DNA of 64,000 nucleotides. Origin: Allobosea sp. LC85 (GTDB lineage: Bacteria; Pseudomonadota; Alphaproteobacteria; Rhizobiales; Beijerinckiaceae). The notes under the pieces are model-generated. The model was not told where the DNA came from. It did no database searches and was given only the letters and a program-made list of their open reading frames with translations. Within the stretch, counting starts at the first letter, position 1. The number at the start of each line of letters is the position of its first letter. A program made the position numbers and the translations under genes. Positions 1 through 7,894 of the stretch are shown here, in pieces. Location: the NCBI RefSeq assembly GCF_000735605.1, contig NZ_JPKG01000055.1, positions 1 to 64,000 of the forward strand, given 5' to 3'.

Positions 1-120
1 AGGATATCGTCGATCACTGCTGCTACGCCTGGAACAAGCTCATCGACCAGCCATGGCGCATTATGTCCATCGGCATCCGTGACTGGGCCTATCGGTTCTG
101 ATCAACGAGACTTGGTATTA
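1..120 (+). mobile_element. IS630-family insertion sequence, right end (partial)
   Basis: The window opens inside an insertion sequence. Its transposase reading frame stops at 101, and the IS seems to end near 118-120, where the sequence becomes homologous to a second copy of an unrelated repeat at 11028. The point where homology begins is a TA dinucleotide (119-120), the usual target duplicated by IS630-type elements. The left end lies outside the window, so the inverted repeat pair cannot be confirmed. The boundary is inferred from the repeat comparison. Confidence 0.65.
3..101 (+). CDS. IS630-family transposase, C-terminal fragment
   Basis: Reading frame 3 gives 32 residues, including DIVDHCCYAWNKLIDQ and ending RDWAYRF before a TGA at 99-101. 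This is the typical C-terminus of IS630-family (DDE) transposases of Rhizobiales, recognised from memory of the family. The catalytic core lies upstream of the window. It is truncated here only by the window edge, so whether the element is intact cannot be judged. Confidence 0.7.
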   Translation, partial: DIVDHCCYAWNKLIDQPWRIMSIGIRDWAYRF

Positions 121-213
121 GATCATCGAACCGGATATCATAGTCCGATGATCTAACCTCCTGTATTTGCATCGGCTTTCCCGAAAACCGCACTCCACTT
201 TTCGGGTCGATGC
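120..213. repeat. Two-hairpin intergenic repeat, copy 1
   Basis: Two adjacent palindromes. The first (120-154) pairs AGATCATCG with CGATGATCT. The second (169-213) pairs GCATCG with CGATGC outside an inner CCCGAAAA / TTTTCGGG stem. The same arrangement, with nearly the same sequence, is found at 11028-11128. In both places it lies directly downstream of the stop codon of a minus-strand gene, so it may act as a 3' end or stability element. The first hairpin is less perfect here than in copy 2. Confidence 0.75.
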
Positions 214-214
214 C

Positions 215-1209
215 TTACTTCAGGCTCTCTACCGCGAGCTTCGCCACCGCTGCATGCGCCGCTTCGCGCCCCTTGGCGTCGACTTTCGCTCCGGCAAGGT
301 AGACCGCGATCGCGAAGCGCCGCCCGTCGGGCAGGGCGACGATCCCGATATCGTTGGTGGCGCTGTTGATGCCGTCGAGCGTGTCGCCGGTGCCGGTCTT
401 GTGGGCGAAGGTTGCTCCAGTGGGGAGGCCGGCCCGGACACGCTGGGCGTCAGTTGGTGATTTCACGAGGATCTCGGTCAGAAGCCGGTCATGCGCCGGC
501 TCGCGCAGCCAGTTGCCCCTGGCGAGGCCTTCGAGAAAGGCGATCGAGGCCTCGGGCGTAGTGGAATCCCGTACCTCGCCCTTGATATAGCGTTCCAGCG
601 CCACGCGCCGCGTCTCCTTCGGCATGGCCGCGATCGCGGCCTCGAAAGCTTCGTCGTCGATGACCTCGTCCCAGGCGAAGGCCGGCAGCCCGGCGATCTC
701 GGGCTGGAACTCGCGCTCATAGCGGTCGACGGAGATTCCGGCGATGCCGCCTTCGCTCAGCATTGTCGTGACGACCTTCGGCCCGCCGATTCGCTTCATC
801 AGCACGTCGGCGGTGCTGTTGTCGCTTGCGCCGGTCGAGCGGGTCAGAAGATCCGTGACCGTGTAGCCCTGTTCTTCGCCCGTGAAGCCCTTCTTCATCG
901 GGCTCCAATAGAGCGCGAGCTCGTTGCGCTTCACCCGGATCTCCTGGTCGAGCCTGAGCTTGCCGGCCTCGATCGACTGCAGCACCGCGACCGCGAGCGG
1001 CAGCTTGAAGACGCTCTGCATCGGGAAGCGCTCCTGCCCGCGATGCGCCAGCTCTTGCGGTCCTTTAGGTCGATCAGCGCGACGCCGAGACGGCCTCTCG
1101 CCTCCTGTTCGATGGCCTTGATGCCGCTGTCTAGCCTCGCCCTGTCCCAGTCGGCGAGGGCTGGCGTGGCGATGAGGCAGGCGAGGGCGAGAGCGGCGAA
1201 TCGCGACAT
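215..1209 (-). pseudogene. Class A beta-lactamase, single-base frameshift near 1046
   Basis: A serine beta-lactamase that would hydrolyse beta-lactams in the periplasm. The start at 1209 gives a clear Sec signal peptide (MSRFAALALACLIATPALA) and continues to DLKDRKSWR. The rest of the enzyme continues in another frame from about HRGQERFPMQ. One missing base at about 1046-1047 accounts for the break. Downstream motifs are intact: SVFK (SxxK), SDN in GASDNSTAD, RYE in the omega loop and HKTGTGD. A frame open from 1234 covers the catalytic part but has a non-homologous N-terminus without signal peptide. The gene is either recently inactivated or carries a sequencing error. Its AGGGGA ribosome site lies inside the serA terminator stem. 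Confidence 0.75.
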
Positions 1210-1210
1210 G

Positions 1211-1241
1211 AAAAATCCCCTGTGGCGGGGCCACAGGGGAT
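1211..1241 (-). terminator. Rho-independent terminator of serA, abutting bla start
   Basis: On the minus strand an 11-bp perfect stem (ATCCCCTGTGG / CCACAGGGGAT) with a 5-base loop is followed by five T residues. It lies 39 bp after the serA stop. Its T-tract ends two bases before the beta-lactamase ATG at 1209, so the 3' arm of the stem also holds the only Shine-Dalgarno-like sequence of that gene. Confidence 0.85.
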
Positions 1242-1279
1242 CGGGATTGCGGCGCCGTTTGGGCGCGATGCAGGCGGCC

Positions 1280-2884
1280 TCAGAACTTCAGCCGGCGTGC
1301 CCGCTTCACCATCGGGATCTCGTGGATCTTGGCGAGAAGCTCATCCGAGATCGCCTCGTCGACGGCGACATAACAGATCGCATCGCCGCCCGGCTTGTCA
1401 CGGCCGAGATTGAAGGTCGCGACATTGACCCCGGCCTCGCCGAGCAGCGAGCCGAACTGACCGATGAAGCCCGGCTTGTCGGCATTGCGGACATAGAGCA
1501 TGTGCGGAGCGAACTCGGCGTCGATGGCGATGTCGCGGATCTCGACGATGCGCGGCTTGCCGTCCTGGAACACCGTGCCGGAGGCATGGCGCGGCATGTC
1601 CTCGGCTTCGACGACGATGCGGATGACGCTTTCGAGATTGCCGGCGACCTCGCGGGTCATCTCCTCGACGATGATGCCCTTCTCCCTGGCGATCATCGCG
1701 GCGTTGACCATGTTGATCTCGGGCAGGAAGGGCCGCAGCACGCCGGTGATCGCCGCGGCCGAGATCGCCTTCAGGTTGAGATGGGCGACCGCGCCCTCGT
1801 ACTCGATGCGGATGCCCTTGACGGCGGCCTCGGTGAGCTGCCCCAGGAAGGAGCCGAGCTTTTCGGCCAGCGCCACGAAGGGCTTGATCCGCGGCGCTTC
1901 CTCGGCCGAGATCGACGGGAAGTTGACCGCATTGGTGATCGCGCCCTTGAGCAGATAGTCCGACATCTGCTCGGCGACCTGGAGGGCGACATTCTCCTGC
2001 GCCTCGTTGGTCGAGGCGCCGAGATGCGGCGTGCAGACGACGTTCTCCAGCCCGAAGAGCGGGTTCGTCTCGGCCGGTTCCGCCGAGAACACGTCAAAGG
2101 CCGCGCCGGCGACATGGCCGGACTTGATCAGCTCGGCGAGTGCTGCCTCGTCGACCAGCCCGCCGCGGGCGCAGTTGATGATGCGCACGCCCTTTTTGGT
2201 CTTGGCGAGGTTCTCGGCCGAGAGGATGTTCTTGGTCTTCTCGGTCATCGGCACATGCAGGGTGATGAAGTCCGCACGCTTCAAGAGTTCGTCGAGCTCG
2301 ACCTTCTCGACGCCGAGCTGCACGGCCCGCTCCGGCGAGAGATAGGGGTCGAAGGCGATGACGCGCATCTTCAGTCCGATGCCGCGCTCGGCGACGATCG
2401 AGCCGATATTGCCGCAGCCGATCAGGCCGAGCGTCTTGGCGGTGATCTCGACGCCCATGAAGCGGTTCTTTTCCCACTTGCCGGCTTGGGTCGAGAGATC
2501 GGCGGAGGGAATCTGACGGGCGAGCGCGAACATCATGGCGATGGCGTGCTCGGCGGTGGTGATCGAATTGCCGAAGGGCGTGTTCATCACGATGATGCCG
2601 CGCGCGGTTGCGGCCGGGATCTCGACATTGTCGACGCCGATGCCGGCGCGGCCGATGACCTTGAGGTTTTTTGCCTGCTCCAGGAGCTTGGCGGTGGCCT
2701 TGGTCGCCGAGCGGATGGCGAGGCCGTCATACTCGCCGATGATCGCGGCGAGCTTGTCCTTGTCCTTGCCGAGGCTCGGATCGAAGGTCACGTCGATGCC
2801 GCGATCCTTGAAGATCTGCACGGCGGCGGGAGAAAGAGCGTCCGAAATCAGGACTTTGGGGGCGGTCATCTTGGGCGCGGTCAT
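1280..2884 (-). CDS. serA: D-3-phosphoglycerate dehydrogenase (SerA, long form)
   Basis: Oxidises 3-phosphoglycerate to 3-phosphohydroxypyruvate with NAD, the first step of serine synthesis, in the cytosol. The 534-residue protein has the long-form layout: an N-terminal substrate domain (KVLISDALSPAAVQIF), an NAD-binding Rossmann domain (LGLIGCGNIGSIVAERG), the INCARGGLVDE and TPHLGASTNEAQ catalytic-region motifs, then an intervening domain and a C-terminal ACT domain (HMLYVRNADKPGFIGQ). The start at 2884 is preceded by GAGGT; the reading frame upstream is not homologous. An MTAPK pentapeptide is duplicated at the N-terminus, so 2869 is an alternative start. It follows serC, 222 bp downstream of it. 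Confidence 0.95.
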   Translation of the reverse strand: MTAPKMTAPKVLISDALSPAAVQIFKDRGIDVTFDPSLGKDKDKLAAIIGEYDGLAIRSATKATAKLLEQAKNLKVIGRAGIGVDNVEIPAATARGIIVMNTPFGNSITTAEHAIAMMFALARQIPSADLSTQAGKWEKNRFMGVEITAKTLGLIGCGNIGSIVAERGIGLKMRVIAFDPYLSPERAVQLGVEKVELDELLKRADFITLHVPMTEKTKNILSAENLAKTKKGVRIINCARGGLVDEAALAELIKSGHVAGAAFDVFSAEPAETNPLFGLENVVCTPHLGASTNEAQENVALQVAEQMSDYLLKGAITNAVNFPSISAEEAPRIKPFVALAEKLGSFLGQLTEAAVKGIRIEYEGAVAHLNLKAISAAAITGVLRPFLPEINMVNAAMIAREKGIIVEEMTREVAGNLESVIRIVVEAEDMPRHASGTVFQDGKPRIVEIRDIAIDAEFAPHMLYVRNADKPGFIGQFGSLLGEAGVNVATFNLGRDKPGGDAICYVAVDEAISDELLAKIHEIPMVKRARRLKF

Positions 2885-3058
2885 GGGGAATACCTCGGTT
2901 GCCCGCGCATCAGGGCGGGCCGAAAGGGGAAGGTCGTCATGGCCGCCCTTGCGGCGACCATCCACGTCTTCGCGCGGGGTACAGGCCCGCACCTGGGCAA
3001 AACGGCCGGGCCGACCTCAAGGTCATCGTCCTGCATGCCATCGGCGTTGCAAGGCGGG

Positions 3059-3081
3059 ATGGTCGGGCCAAGCCCGACCAT
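3059..3081. repeat. Intergenic palindrome between serC and serA
   Basis: A 10-bp perfect stem, ATGGTCGGGC / GCCCGACCAT, with a 3-base loop, lies in the 222-bp gap between serC and serA. It belongs to a loose family of GGGC-rich palindromes found in several gaps of this window. It could attenuate or stabilise the serC-serA transcript. There is no T-tract, so it is not a typical terminator. Confidence 0.65.
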
Positions 3082-3106
3082 GATCGTGAGGTCGGCGCGG
3101 CGGCGC

Positions 3107-4282
3107 TTACGCCGCCTTCTTCAGCGCGGCCTTGGCCTCGTTGAAGGCATAGGTGATCCAGGGCAGCAGCGCCTTGAGGTCGCGGCTCTGCACGGTCGCG
3201 CCGCACCAGATGCGCAGGCCGGGAGGGGCGTCGCGATAATGCCCGAGATCGAAGCCGGCCCCGGCCTTCTCGATGATCGACACCACCTGCTTGGCAAACG
3301 CCGCCTGCGCGTCGGCCGGCAGCGCCGTCACCGCCGGGTCGGTGAACTTCAGGCAGACGCTCGTGTTCGAGCGCGTCTTCGGCTTCACCGCGAGGAAATC
3401 GATCCAGTCGTTCTCGCGCACGAATTTAGCGAGCAGGCGGGCATTGCCGTCAGCGCGCTTCACCAGCCCGTCCAACCCGCCGACCTTCTTCGCCCAGGCG
3501 AGCGCATCGAGATAATCCTCGACCGCGAGCATGGAGGGCGTGTTGATCGTCTCGCCGACAAAAATACCCTCGGAGAGCTTGCCGCCGGAGGTCATGCGGA
3601 AAACCTTCGGCAGCGGCCAGGCCGGCTTGTAGGTCAGGAGGCGCTCGACGGCGCGCGGCGAGAGCACGATCATGCCATGCGCCGCCTCGCCGCCCAGGAC
3701 CTTCTGCCAGGAGAAGGTCGTGACATCGAGCTTTGGCCAGTCGAGGCGCTGGGCGAAGGCGGCCGAGGTCGCGTCGCAGATCGTCAGGCCCTCGCGGTCA
3801 TCGGCGATCCAGCTCGCGTCGACGACGCGCACGCCGGAGGTCGTGCCGTTCCAGGTGAAGACGACGTCGCGATTTTTCGTGTCGACCTTTTTCAGGTTCG
3901 GCAGCTCGCCATAGGGCGCGGTGAAGATGCGGGCGTCGCTGAGCTTGAGCTGCTTGGCGACATCGGTCACCCAGCCTTCGCCGAAGCTCTCCCAGGCGAG
4001 CATGTCGACGCCGCGCGCTCCGAGCAGCGACCACATCGCCATCTCGACGGCGCCGGTATCGGACGCGGGCACGATGCCGATGCGGTAATCCGCCGGCACC
4101 TGCAGGATCTCACGCGTCAGGTCGATCGCGAGCTTGAGCTTGTCCTTGCCGATCTTGGCACGGTGCGAGCGGCCGAGCGCCGCGTCAGACAGGGCTTTGA
4201 GGGACCAGCCGGGGCGCTTGGCGCAGGGGCCGGACGAGAAATGCGGCACGCGCGGACGCGCAGCCGGAACAGTATTCGCCAT
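3107..4282 (-). CDS. serC: Phosphoserine aminotransferase
   Basis: PLP enzyme converting 3-phosphohydroxypyruvate and glutamate to phosphoserine and 2-oxoglutarate. The 391-residue protein shows HFSSGPCAKRPGWS near the N-terminus, GRSHRAKIG, and the PLP-lysine segment TFSWQKVLGGEAAHG around residue 200, all typical of the alphaproteobacterial SerC group. The start at 4282 (MANTVPAARP) is chosen because GGAG lies six bases upstream. A second in-frame ATG at 4294 falls inside that ribosome site region. It heads a serC-serA unit for the first two serine-pathway steps. A structured leader precedes it. Confidence 0.93.
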   Translation of the reverse strand: MANTVPAARPRVPHFSSGPCAKRPGWSLKALSDAALGRSHRAKIGKDKLKLAIDLTREILQVPADYRIGIVPASDTGAVEMAMWSLLGARGVDMLAWESFGEGWVTDVAKQLKLSDARIFTAPYGELPNLKKVDTKNRDVVFTWNGTTSGVRVVDASWIADDREGLTICDATSAAFAQRLDWPKLDVTTFSWQKVLGGEAAHGMIVLSPRAVERLLTYKPAWPLPKVFRMTSGGKLSEGIFVGETINTPSMLAVEDYLDALAWAKKVGGLDGLVKRADGNARLLAKFVRENDWIDFLAVKPKTRSNTSVCLKFTDPAVTALPADAQAAFAKQVVSIIEKAGAGFDLGHYRDAPPGLRIWCGATVQSRDLKALLPWITYAFNEAKAALKKAA

Positions 4283-4330
4283 CGATGTCTCCATCCTTAC
4301 AGATGGGCGCGCCGCGTTGGGGCGGCGTGT
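4283..4330 (-). ncRNA. Candidate serC leader RNA motif
   Basis: Just before the serC start the minus strand can form two small hairpins: CGCCGC / GCGGCG (4310-4327) and CCATC / GATGG (4291-4306). The second has AAGGA at its loop and 3' side, next to the ribosome site. A serC RNA motif of two hairpins next to serC start codons has been described from comparative genomics in alphaproteobacteria. Position and general form fit, but I matched these from memory, not with a covariance model. The ligand, if any, is unknown. Confidence 0.5.
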
Positions 4331-4458
4331 CCCGTCGATGGGGGTAGGGGATCAGGGCGGGGGGAGTCAAGGGTGACGTGGTGTGTGAAACGGAGGGCAA
4401 TATGGCAATGCCAGGGCGTAGCCGGGATTAACAGGGCCAGAGAACCACGGCTGGACAT

Positions 4459-5892
4459 TTAGGGTCGAGTGCAAAGCTCTTCGATGCGCGCGAGGTTGCT
4501 CACGCTCACCCGGTGGTACCGCCAGCCGATTGCTCCGCGCTGATCTTTGCTCATCTCTGCTACCCTAGTTCTGAAATCGCCCACGCTCGGTGTGCCCAGC
4601 ATCCCACGAATTCTCTCGAAGTAAGCCGCAGATCTGGCCCGAGCGAAGATTTCCATCGTTGCCGAGCCGGGCGAGACGAATATGAGAGTTTCCGGCCACC
4701 AGGGAGCCCAAGAGCTGGTCATGGCGGCGCGTAGATATAAAACGAAGTCGGCCGACAGCAGATGGCGAAAGTCCAGGCCGACCGCTTGGCACCTCGCTTT
4801 GAGAATATCCGCCCGCGCAGAGGTGCGGCCGAGCCGACGGCTGCGGGCTTCAAATGATTCCATATGGTTGTACAGCCTAGTGAAGGGAACCATGTCGTCA
4901 CCGGCGCGCGTGATTGCTTGATAGTACTCAGTATCTAGAAGATATTGTGCCGCATTAAAGCGCTCGTATTTCAGTAGAGTTCCGATGATATAAAGAAATA
5001 TTTCATGAACAATGAACTTGAAATTGTCGAATTGATCCGTTTTGTATGAATTCATATTCTCTGGGCGGTCTAGGTAAGGGATCAGTGCCTCGACAAATCT
5101 GTGAAGTGATTTCGTACTGTCTTCCGATGGGCTTGCCTTCGCGATGGACAGAAAAATCTCAATCAACTCGTTCCGATACGGGACAAACTGCTCAATGTTT
5201 TCGGTCACCTGTTCATCGAAGTCGCCCGAGCCGGGGACGAGCCTGAAATTCTCGAGTTCCCGCACAACCACATCGAAGTAGTCCGACAGCGCCGCAGCGG
5301 CATTCTCGCGCCCACTCCGGACAGCATCGAGAGCCCGGCGAAACGCAATTGTTGTGTTGAGCTTCGGCGCATTTGCTTGTGCGAGGAATAGCGGCATGTC
5401 GCCGATTTTTGGCTTTACGAACTGAGGTTTGTCCCAAGCCCAACGAACAAGTCGTTCAAACTGCTGGGCATAATCACTATCGTCGGCAAGATTGATATAG
5501 ATACGGCCCTTGTAATAGATCGGCAGGCACGGCGTGCCATCCTCATTTTTCTCACGGATCACGGCCACAAACTTGCTCTGATCCCTTTTTGCATAAAGCT
5601 CTGGCGTGATAATCTGCGCTTCTGTTCCGGCACCGCCTCTGCGGGCGTCTGATTTTTCCGCGTAGGTTTTATCACATATCAGGACCACCTTGGTGACAGT
5701 CGGGTCGGACACCATGGATTCCATAAACGCGTTAGCGTCGTGGCCCTCCCGCAGACCCCATTTGTCTAGAATAACTTCAATGCCATTACTTGCGAGTTCA
5801 TGTGCCAGTTCCAGAACCCATTCTTCATGAGCCGCGGAAGTCCAGCTATAAGAAATGAAGAGCTTAGGGTGCTTGACGGCATCTTGATTCAT
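4459..5892 (-). CDS. SEFIR (TIR-like) domain protein, candidate antiphage effector
   Basis: A 477-residue soluble protein. Residues about 9-165 form a SEFIR/TIR-like domain: KLFISYSW at strand A, HELASNGIEVILDKWGLREG, and VTKVVLICDKTYAEKSD followed by GAGTEAQIITPELY, the usual order in bacterial SEFIR proteins. Residues about 190-477 look helical and match nothing I can name. Stand-alone bacterial SEFIR proteins have been reported as abortive-infection effectors that deplete NAD, so this is a plausible phage sensor and effector in one chain; that function is inferred. The gene is visibly richer in A+T than serC and its other neighbours, suggesting transfer. GAGGA lies four bases before the ATG. 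No partner gene is adjacent. Confidence 0.75.
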   Translation of the reverse strand: MNQDAVKHPKLFISYSWTSAAHEEWVLELAHELASNGIEVILDKWGLREGHDANAFMESMVSDPTVTKVVLICDKTYAEKSDARRGGAGTEAQIITPELYAKRDQSKFVAVIREKNEDGTPCLPIYYKGRIYINLADDSDYAQQFERLVRWAWDKPQFVKPKIGDMPLFLAQANAPKLNTTIAFRRALDAVRSGRENAAAALSDYFDVVVRELENFRLVPGSGDFDEQVTENIEQFVPYRNELIEIFLSIAKASPSEDSTKSLHRFVEALIPYLDRPENMNSYKTDQFDNFKFIVHEIFLYIIGTLLKYERFNAAQYLLDTEYYQAITRAGDDMVPFTRLYNHMESFEARSRRLGRTSARADILKARCQAVGLDFRHLLSADFVLYLRAAMTSSWAPWWPETLIFVSPGSATMEIFARARSAAYFERIRGMLGTPSVGDFRTRVAEMSKDQRGAIGWRYHRVSVSNLARIEELCTRP

Positions 5893-6055
5893 AAGGTCCT
5901 CTTATTACTGGTGCCTCTGATGGGCATGGTGTTTTCGCCCGTGGGTCTCGACGCTCTGCCCACTAGGGCAAATCCAACGTCGAGTGCGAGCGGATCGTAC
6001 TCGGTATTCCTGCATCTCTCCCTCCGCGCGAGAGTTTTCGGCGAGAAACTCCCAA

Positions 6056-6084
6056 GACGTGCTCGGGACAAGCCCGAGCACGTC
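6056..6084. repeat. Perfect 12-bp-stem palindrome
   Basis: GACGTGCTCGGG and CCCGAGCACGTC pair perfectly around a 5-base loop. It lies in the 238-bp gap between the SEFIR gene start and the 3' end of the small secreted protein. It shares the GGG-n5-CCC core with other gaps in the window, so it is probably a dispersed palindromic unit rather than a gene-specific operator. Confidence 0.75.
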
Positions 6085-6130
6085 GGTGGAAGGTGTGCGG
6101 ATGACGGAGCACCGGTCACGCCAGTCCGCC

Positions 6131-6382
6131 TCAATCCCCCGTCATCGTCATCTCCGCGTCCATTGCCTTCATCTTCGGGTTCGCGGCGCAAAAAGCCCTG
6201 ATCCTGGCTGCGACATCGGCGGGCGTCCTGTCCCTGGCGGCATGGCCGGCCGGCGGCTTGTGGCCGCTGCTCCTGAGATAGGCGGCGCAGGTCATCTCCG
6301 GGTCGGTGATCGCGGCTGATGCCGGGGAGGTGAGGAGGAGGCAGGCGAAGACCGCGACAAGTGCGCGGGAAGGGAGAGGCAT
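6131..6382 (-). CDS. Small secreted protein, HdeA-like
   Basis: An 83-residue precursor. A Sec signal peptide (MPLPSRALVAVFACLLLTSPASA) is followed by about 60 residues with exactly two cysteines, in MTCAAYL and IRAFCAANP. Size, export and the early TCA-x-L / late C pair resemble the HdeA/HdeB acid-periplasm chaperone family, whose two cysteines form a disulfide. Similarity is limited, so the family call is tentative. The start is supported by AGGA upstream; a longer reading frame to 6559 would overlap the SRAP gene and hide the signal peptide. It lies 142 bp downstream of the SRAP gene on the same strand. Confidence 0.6.
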   Translation of the reverse strand: MPLPSRALVAVFACLLLTSPASAAITDPEMTCAAYLRSSGHKPPAGHAARDRTPADVAARIRAFCAANPKMKAMDAEMTMTGD

Positions 6383-6524
6383 GATGGTTGTCCTGAACGG
6401 CCGGGCCATGCGGCCCTTTGGCGCCGCTCCTGCACTGCTCGGCCGTGCTGCGCAACGACGCTGACCGACGCCCTGGCCTGCAGACAGGGCATCGCAGAAG
6501 GCGAAGGATCTCTGCGCCAGCCGG

Positions 6525-7196
6525 CTAATCGACCGGCGTGATCGTCGCCGGATCGTCATCGCCGACGCCGCTCTTGTTGACGCGGCGGTCGACGATCCAG
6601 TCGCGCAGCGCCGGCGGCGGATCCGTCAGCAGCTTTTCGCCGGCGGAGCCGTCGAGCCAGGCGCCGAAATCGCTGGGGTGAAGCATGCAGGGCATGCGGT
6701 CATGCAGCGTCGCAATGCCGGCGACCGGATCGCGCACGATGATCGTGCAGCTGATGATCTCCTGCCCGGTCTCCGGGTCCTTCCAGCGTTCCCAGAGCCC
6801 GGCGAAGGCGAGCAGCGCGCCGTCGGCGGCGCTGATGAAATGCGGGGTCTTTTCGCCCTTCGGGCCGGTCCATTCGAAGAAGCCGCTGGCCGGGATGATG
6901 CAGCGCCGGCTCCTGAAGGCCGAGCGGAAGGCCGGCTTCGTCGCCACCGACTCGACGCGGGCATTGAAGGTGGCACCGGCCTCGTTCGGCCTGCCCTTGT
7001 GCCAGGGCGGGATCAGCCCCCAGCGCGCCGGGATGAGCTCGCGGCCGAGCGGCGTCTTGACGATGATCCGCACCGTGTCGGTCGGCGCGAGATTGTAGTG
7101 CGGCTGGAGATTGGCCCGCTCGGCCGGCACCGCCAGCGGCTGGCTGAAGGCGACGATCTCCTCCCAGGTAAAGGCCTGGCTGAAGCGTCCACACAT
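6525..7196 (-). CDS. SRAP-family abasic-site processing protein (YedK/HMCES)
   Basis: A 223-residue member of the SOS response-associated peptidase family, which crosslinks to abasic sites in single-stranded DNA through Cys2 and protects them. The sequence has MCGRFSQ with Cys2 directly after the initiator Met, YNLAPT (the active-site Asn), ARWGLIPPWHK, FNARVES, the glutamate in SGFFEW, and the histidine in LHDRMP. All hallmark residues are present, so it should be active. No LexA box was seen at its promoter. An inverted repeat covers the presumed ribosome site (7201-7231), suggesting translational control. Confidence 0.93.
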   Translation of the reverse strand: MCGRFSQAFTWEEIVAFSQPLAVPAERANLQPHYNLAPTDTVRIIVKTPLGRELIPARWGLIPPWHKGRPNEAGATFNARVESVATKPAFRSAFRSRRCIIPASGFFEWTGPKGEKTPHFISAADGALLAFAGLWERWKDPETGQEIISCTIIVRDPVAGIATLHDRMPCMLHPSDFGAWLDGSAGEKLLTDPPPALRDWIVDRRVNKSGVGDDDPATITPVD

Positions 7197-7200
7197 GGCG

Positions 7201-7231
7201 TCATCCTGCCGACCGGGGAGGGGCAGGATGA
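7201..7231 (-). promoter_or_regulatory. Inverted repeat over the SRAP gene leader
   Basis: TCATCCTGCC and GGCAGGATGA form a 10-bp perfect stem with an 11-base loop. The stem lies five bases upstream of the SRAP start codon on the minus strand. The AGGA that would serve as ribosome site is in the arm proximal to the start. It may hide the ribosome site or bind a regulator; only the repeat itself is seen. Confidence 0.5.
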
Positions 7232-7299
7232 TGCGGCGGCAGTGGCGCTGTAAAGCGCGGCGCTGACCCTTCCCGGCGCGGGGAGGGGCTCGCGCCCGT

Positions 7300-7614
7300 T
7301 CAGACCTTCTTGTCGGTGATCACGCCTGTCCGCATCGTGCCGCTGGCTTCCAGCTGCTTCCTGATCTCGTCGCGGATCTTGTCGGCGATCTCACCCTTGG
7401 CCTTGGGATCGAGCTGGTCGAACTGTTCCTTGGTCAGCCCGAACTTGGCGAGCATCGCGGTATGCATGCGCTCGGCCGGCGTCATCTGGGCGTGCTTGAG
7501 GAAATCCGTCTCCGCCGTCTTCTGCGCCGCGGACTTGTCGGCAACCTTGGCAACGGTCTTGAAGGCATCGGCAAGCGATGTCGCCGGCTGGGACGACGAG
7601 ATTGAAATCGACAT
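7300..7614 (-). CDS. Hypothetical protein, 104 aa
   Basis: A 104-residue protein of unknown function. It begins MSISISSSQPATSLADAFK, is rich in Ala, Lys and Asp, has no signal peptide or membrane segment, and contains a helical stretch HAQMTPAERMHTAMLAKFGL followed by LDPKAKGEIADKIRDEIRKQL. The start at 7614 has GGAGG seven bases upstream, better than the in-frame codon at 7644. Small proteins of this kind are common in Bosea and Bradyrhizobium, but I cannot name a family. Confidence 0.65.
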   Translation of the reverse strand: MSISISSSQPATSLADAFKTVAKVADKSAAQKTAETDFLKHAQMTPAERMHTAMLAKFGLTKEQFDQLDPKAKGEIADKIRDEIRKQLEASGTMRTGVITDKKV

Positions 7615-7799
7615 GGCAACCTCCGGACTGGTTGCACGCCTCACGCAAGGGGCGGGCCAACGGCGGTTCCGGAGAAGTCGTTACTTTTCAATGCTCTAAT
7701 GGCTGGCCACCTCGCCGCCACGCGCGAAAATCCGGCAGGCGGGAAGAAACTGCCGGGCAATTCCTTCCCGGGGAGATGCAGGGAATCCCTCGCCCTGAT

Positions 7800-7862
7800 C
7801 GAAGTCGGGTGTTCCCGACTTCGATGCTTCTGGGAGCTGATCTCGGGCAGGACCGAGATCAG
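7800..7862. repeat. Two tandem 10-bp-stem palindromes
   Basis: Hairpin one (7800-7823) pairs CGAAGTCGGG with CCCGACTTCG around TGTT. Hairpin two (7837-7862) pairs CTGATCTCGG with CCGAGATCAG around six bases. They lie just downstream of the 167-residue secreted protein on the minus strand, in a 280-bp gap that otherwise shows nothing recognisable. They may serve as its 3' end, though neither has a T-tract. Confidence 0.7.
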
Positions 7863-7894
7863 AGCGAGGGGGAAGCGGGCGCCGTGCGCCTGGC

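Noticed and set aside
491..4462. A 1323-codon open frame on the plus strand
   Set aside because: It runs antisense to the beta-lactamase, serA and serC genes, its translation is rich in Arg, Gly and Asp without any domain, and it reflects third-position GC bias. Similar long antisense frames opposite dnaE2, the RND pump, pbpC and alpha-2-macroglobulin were dropped for the same reason.
4459..5892. Part of a multi-gene defence island with the neighbouring small genes
   Set aside because: The flanking genes (serC, an HdeA-like protein, SRAP) are chromosomal housekeeping or stress genes; only the SEFIR gene has atypical composition.
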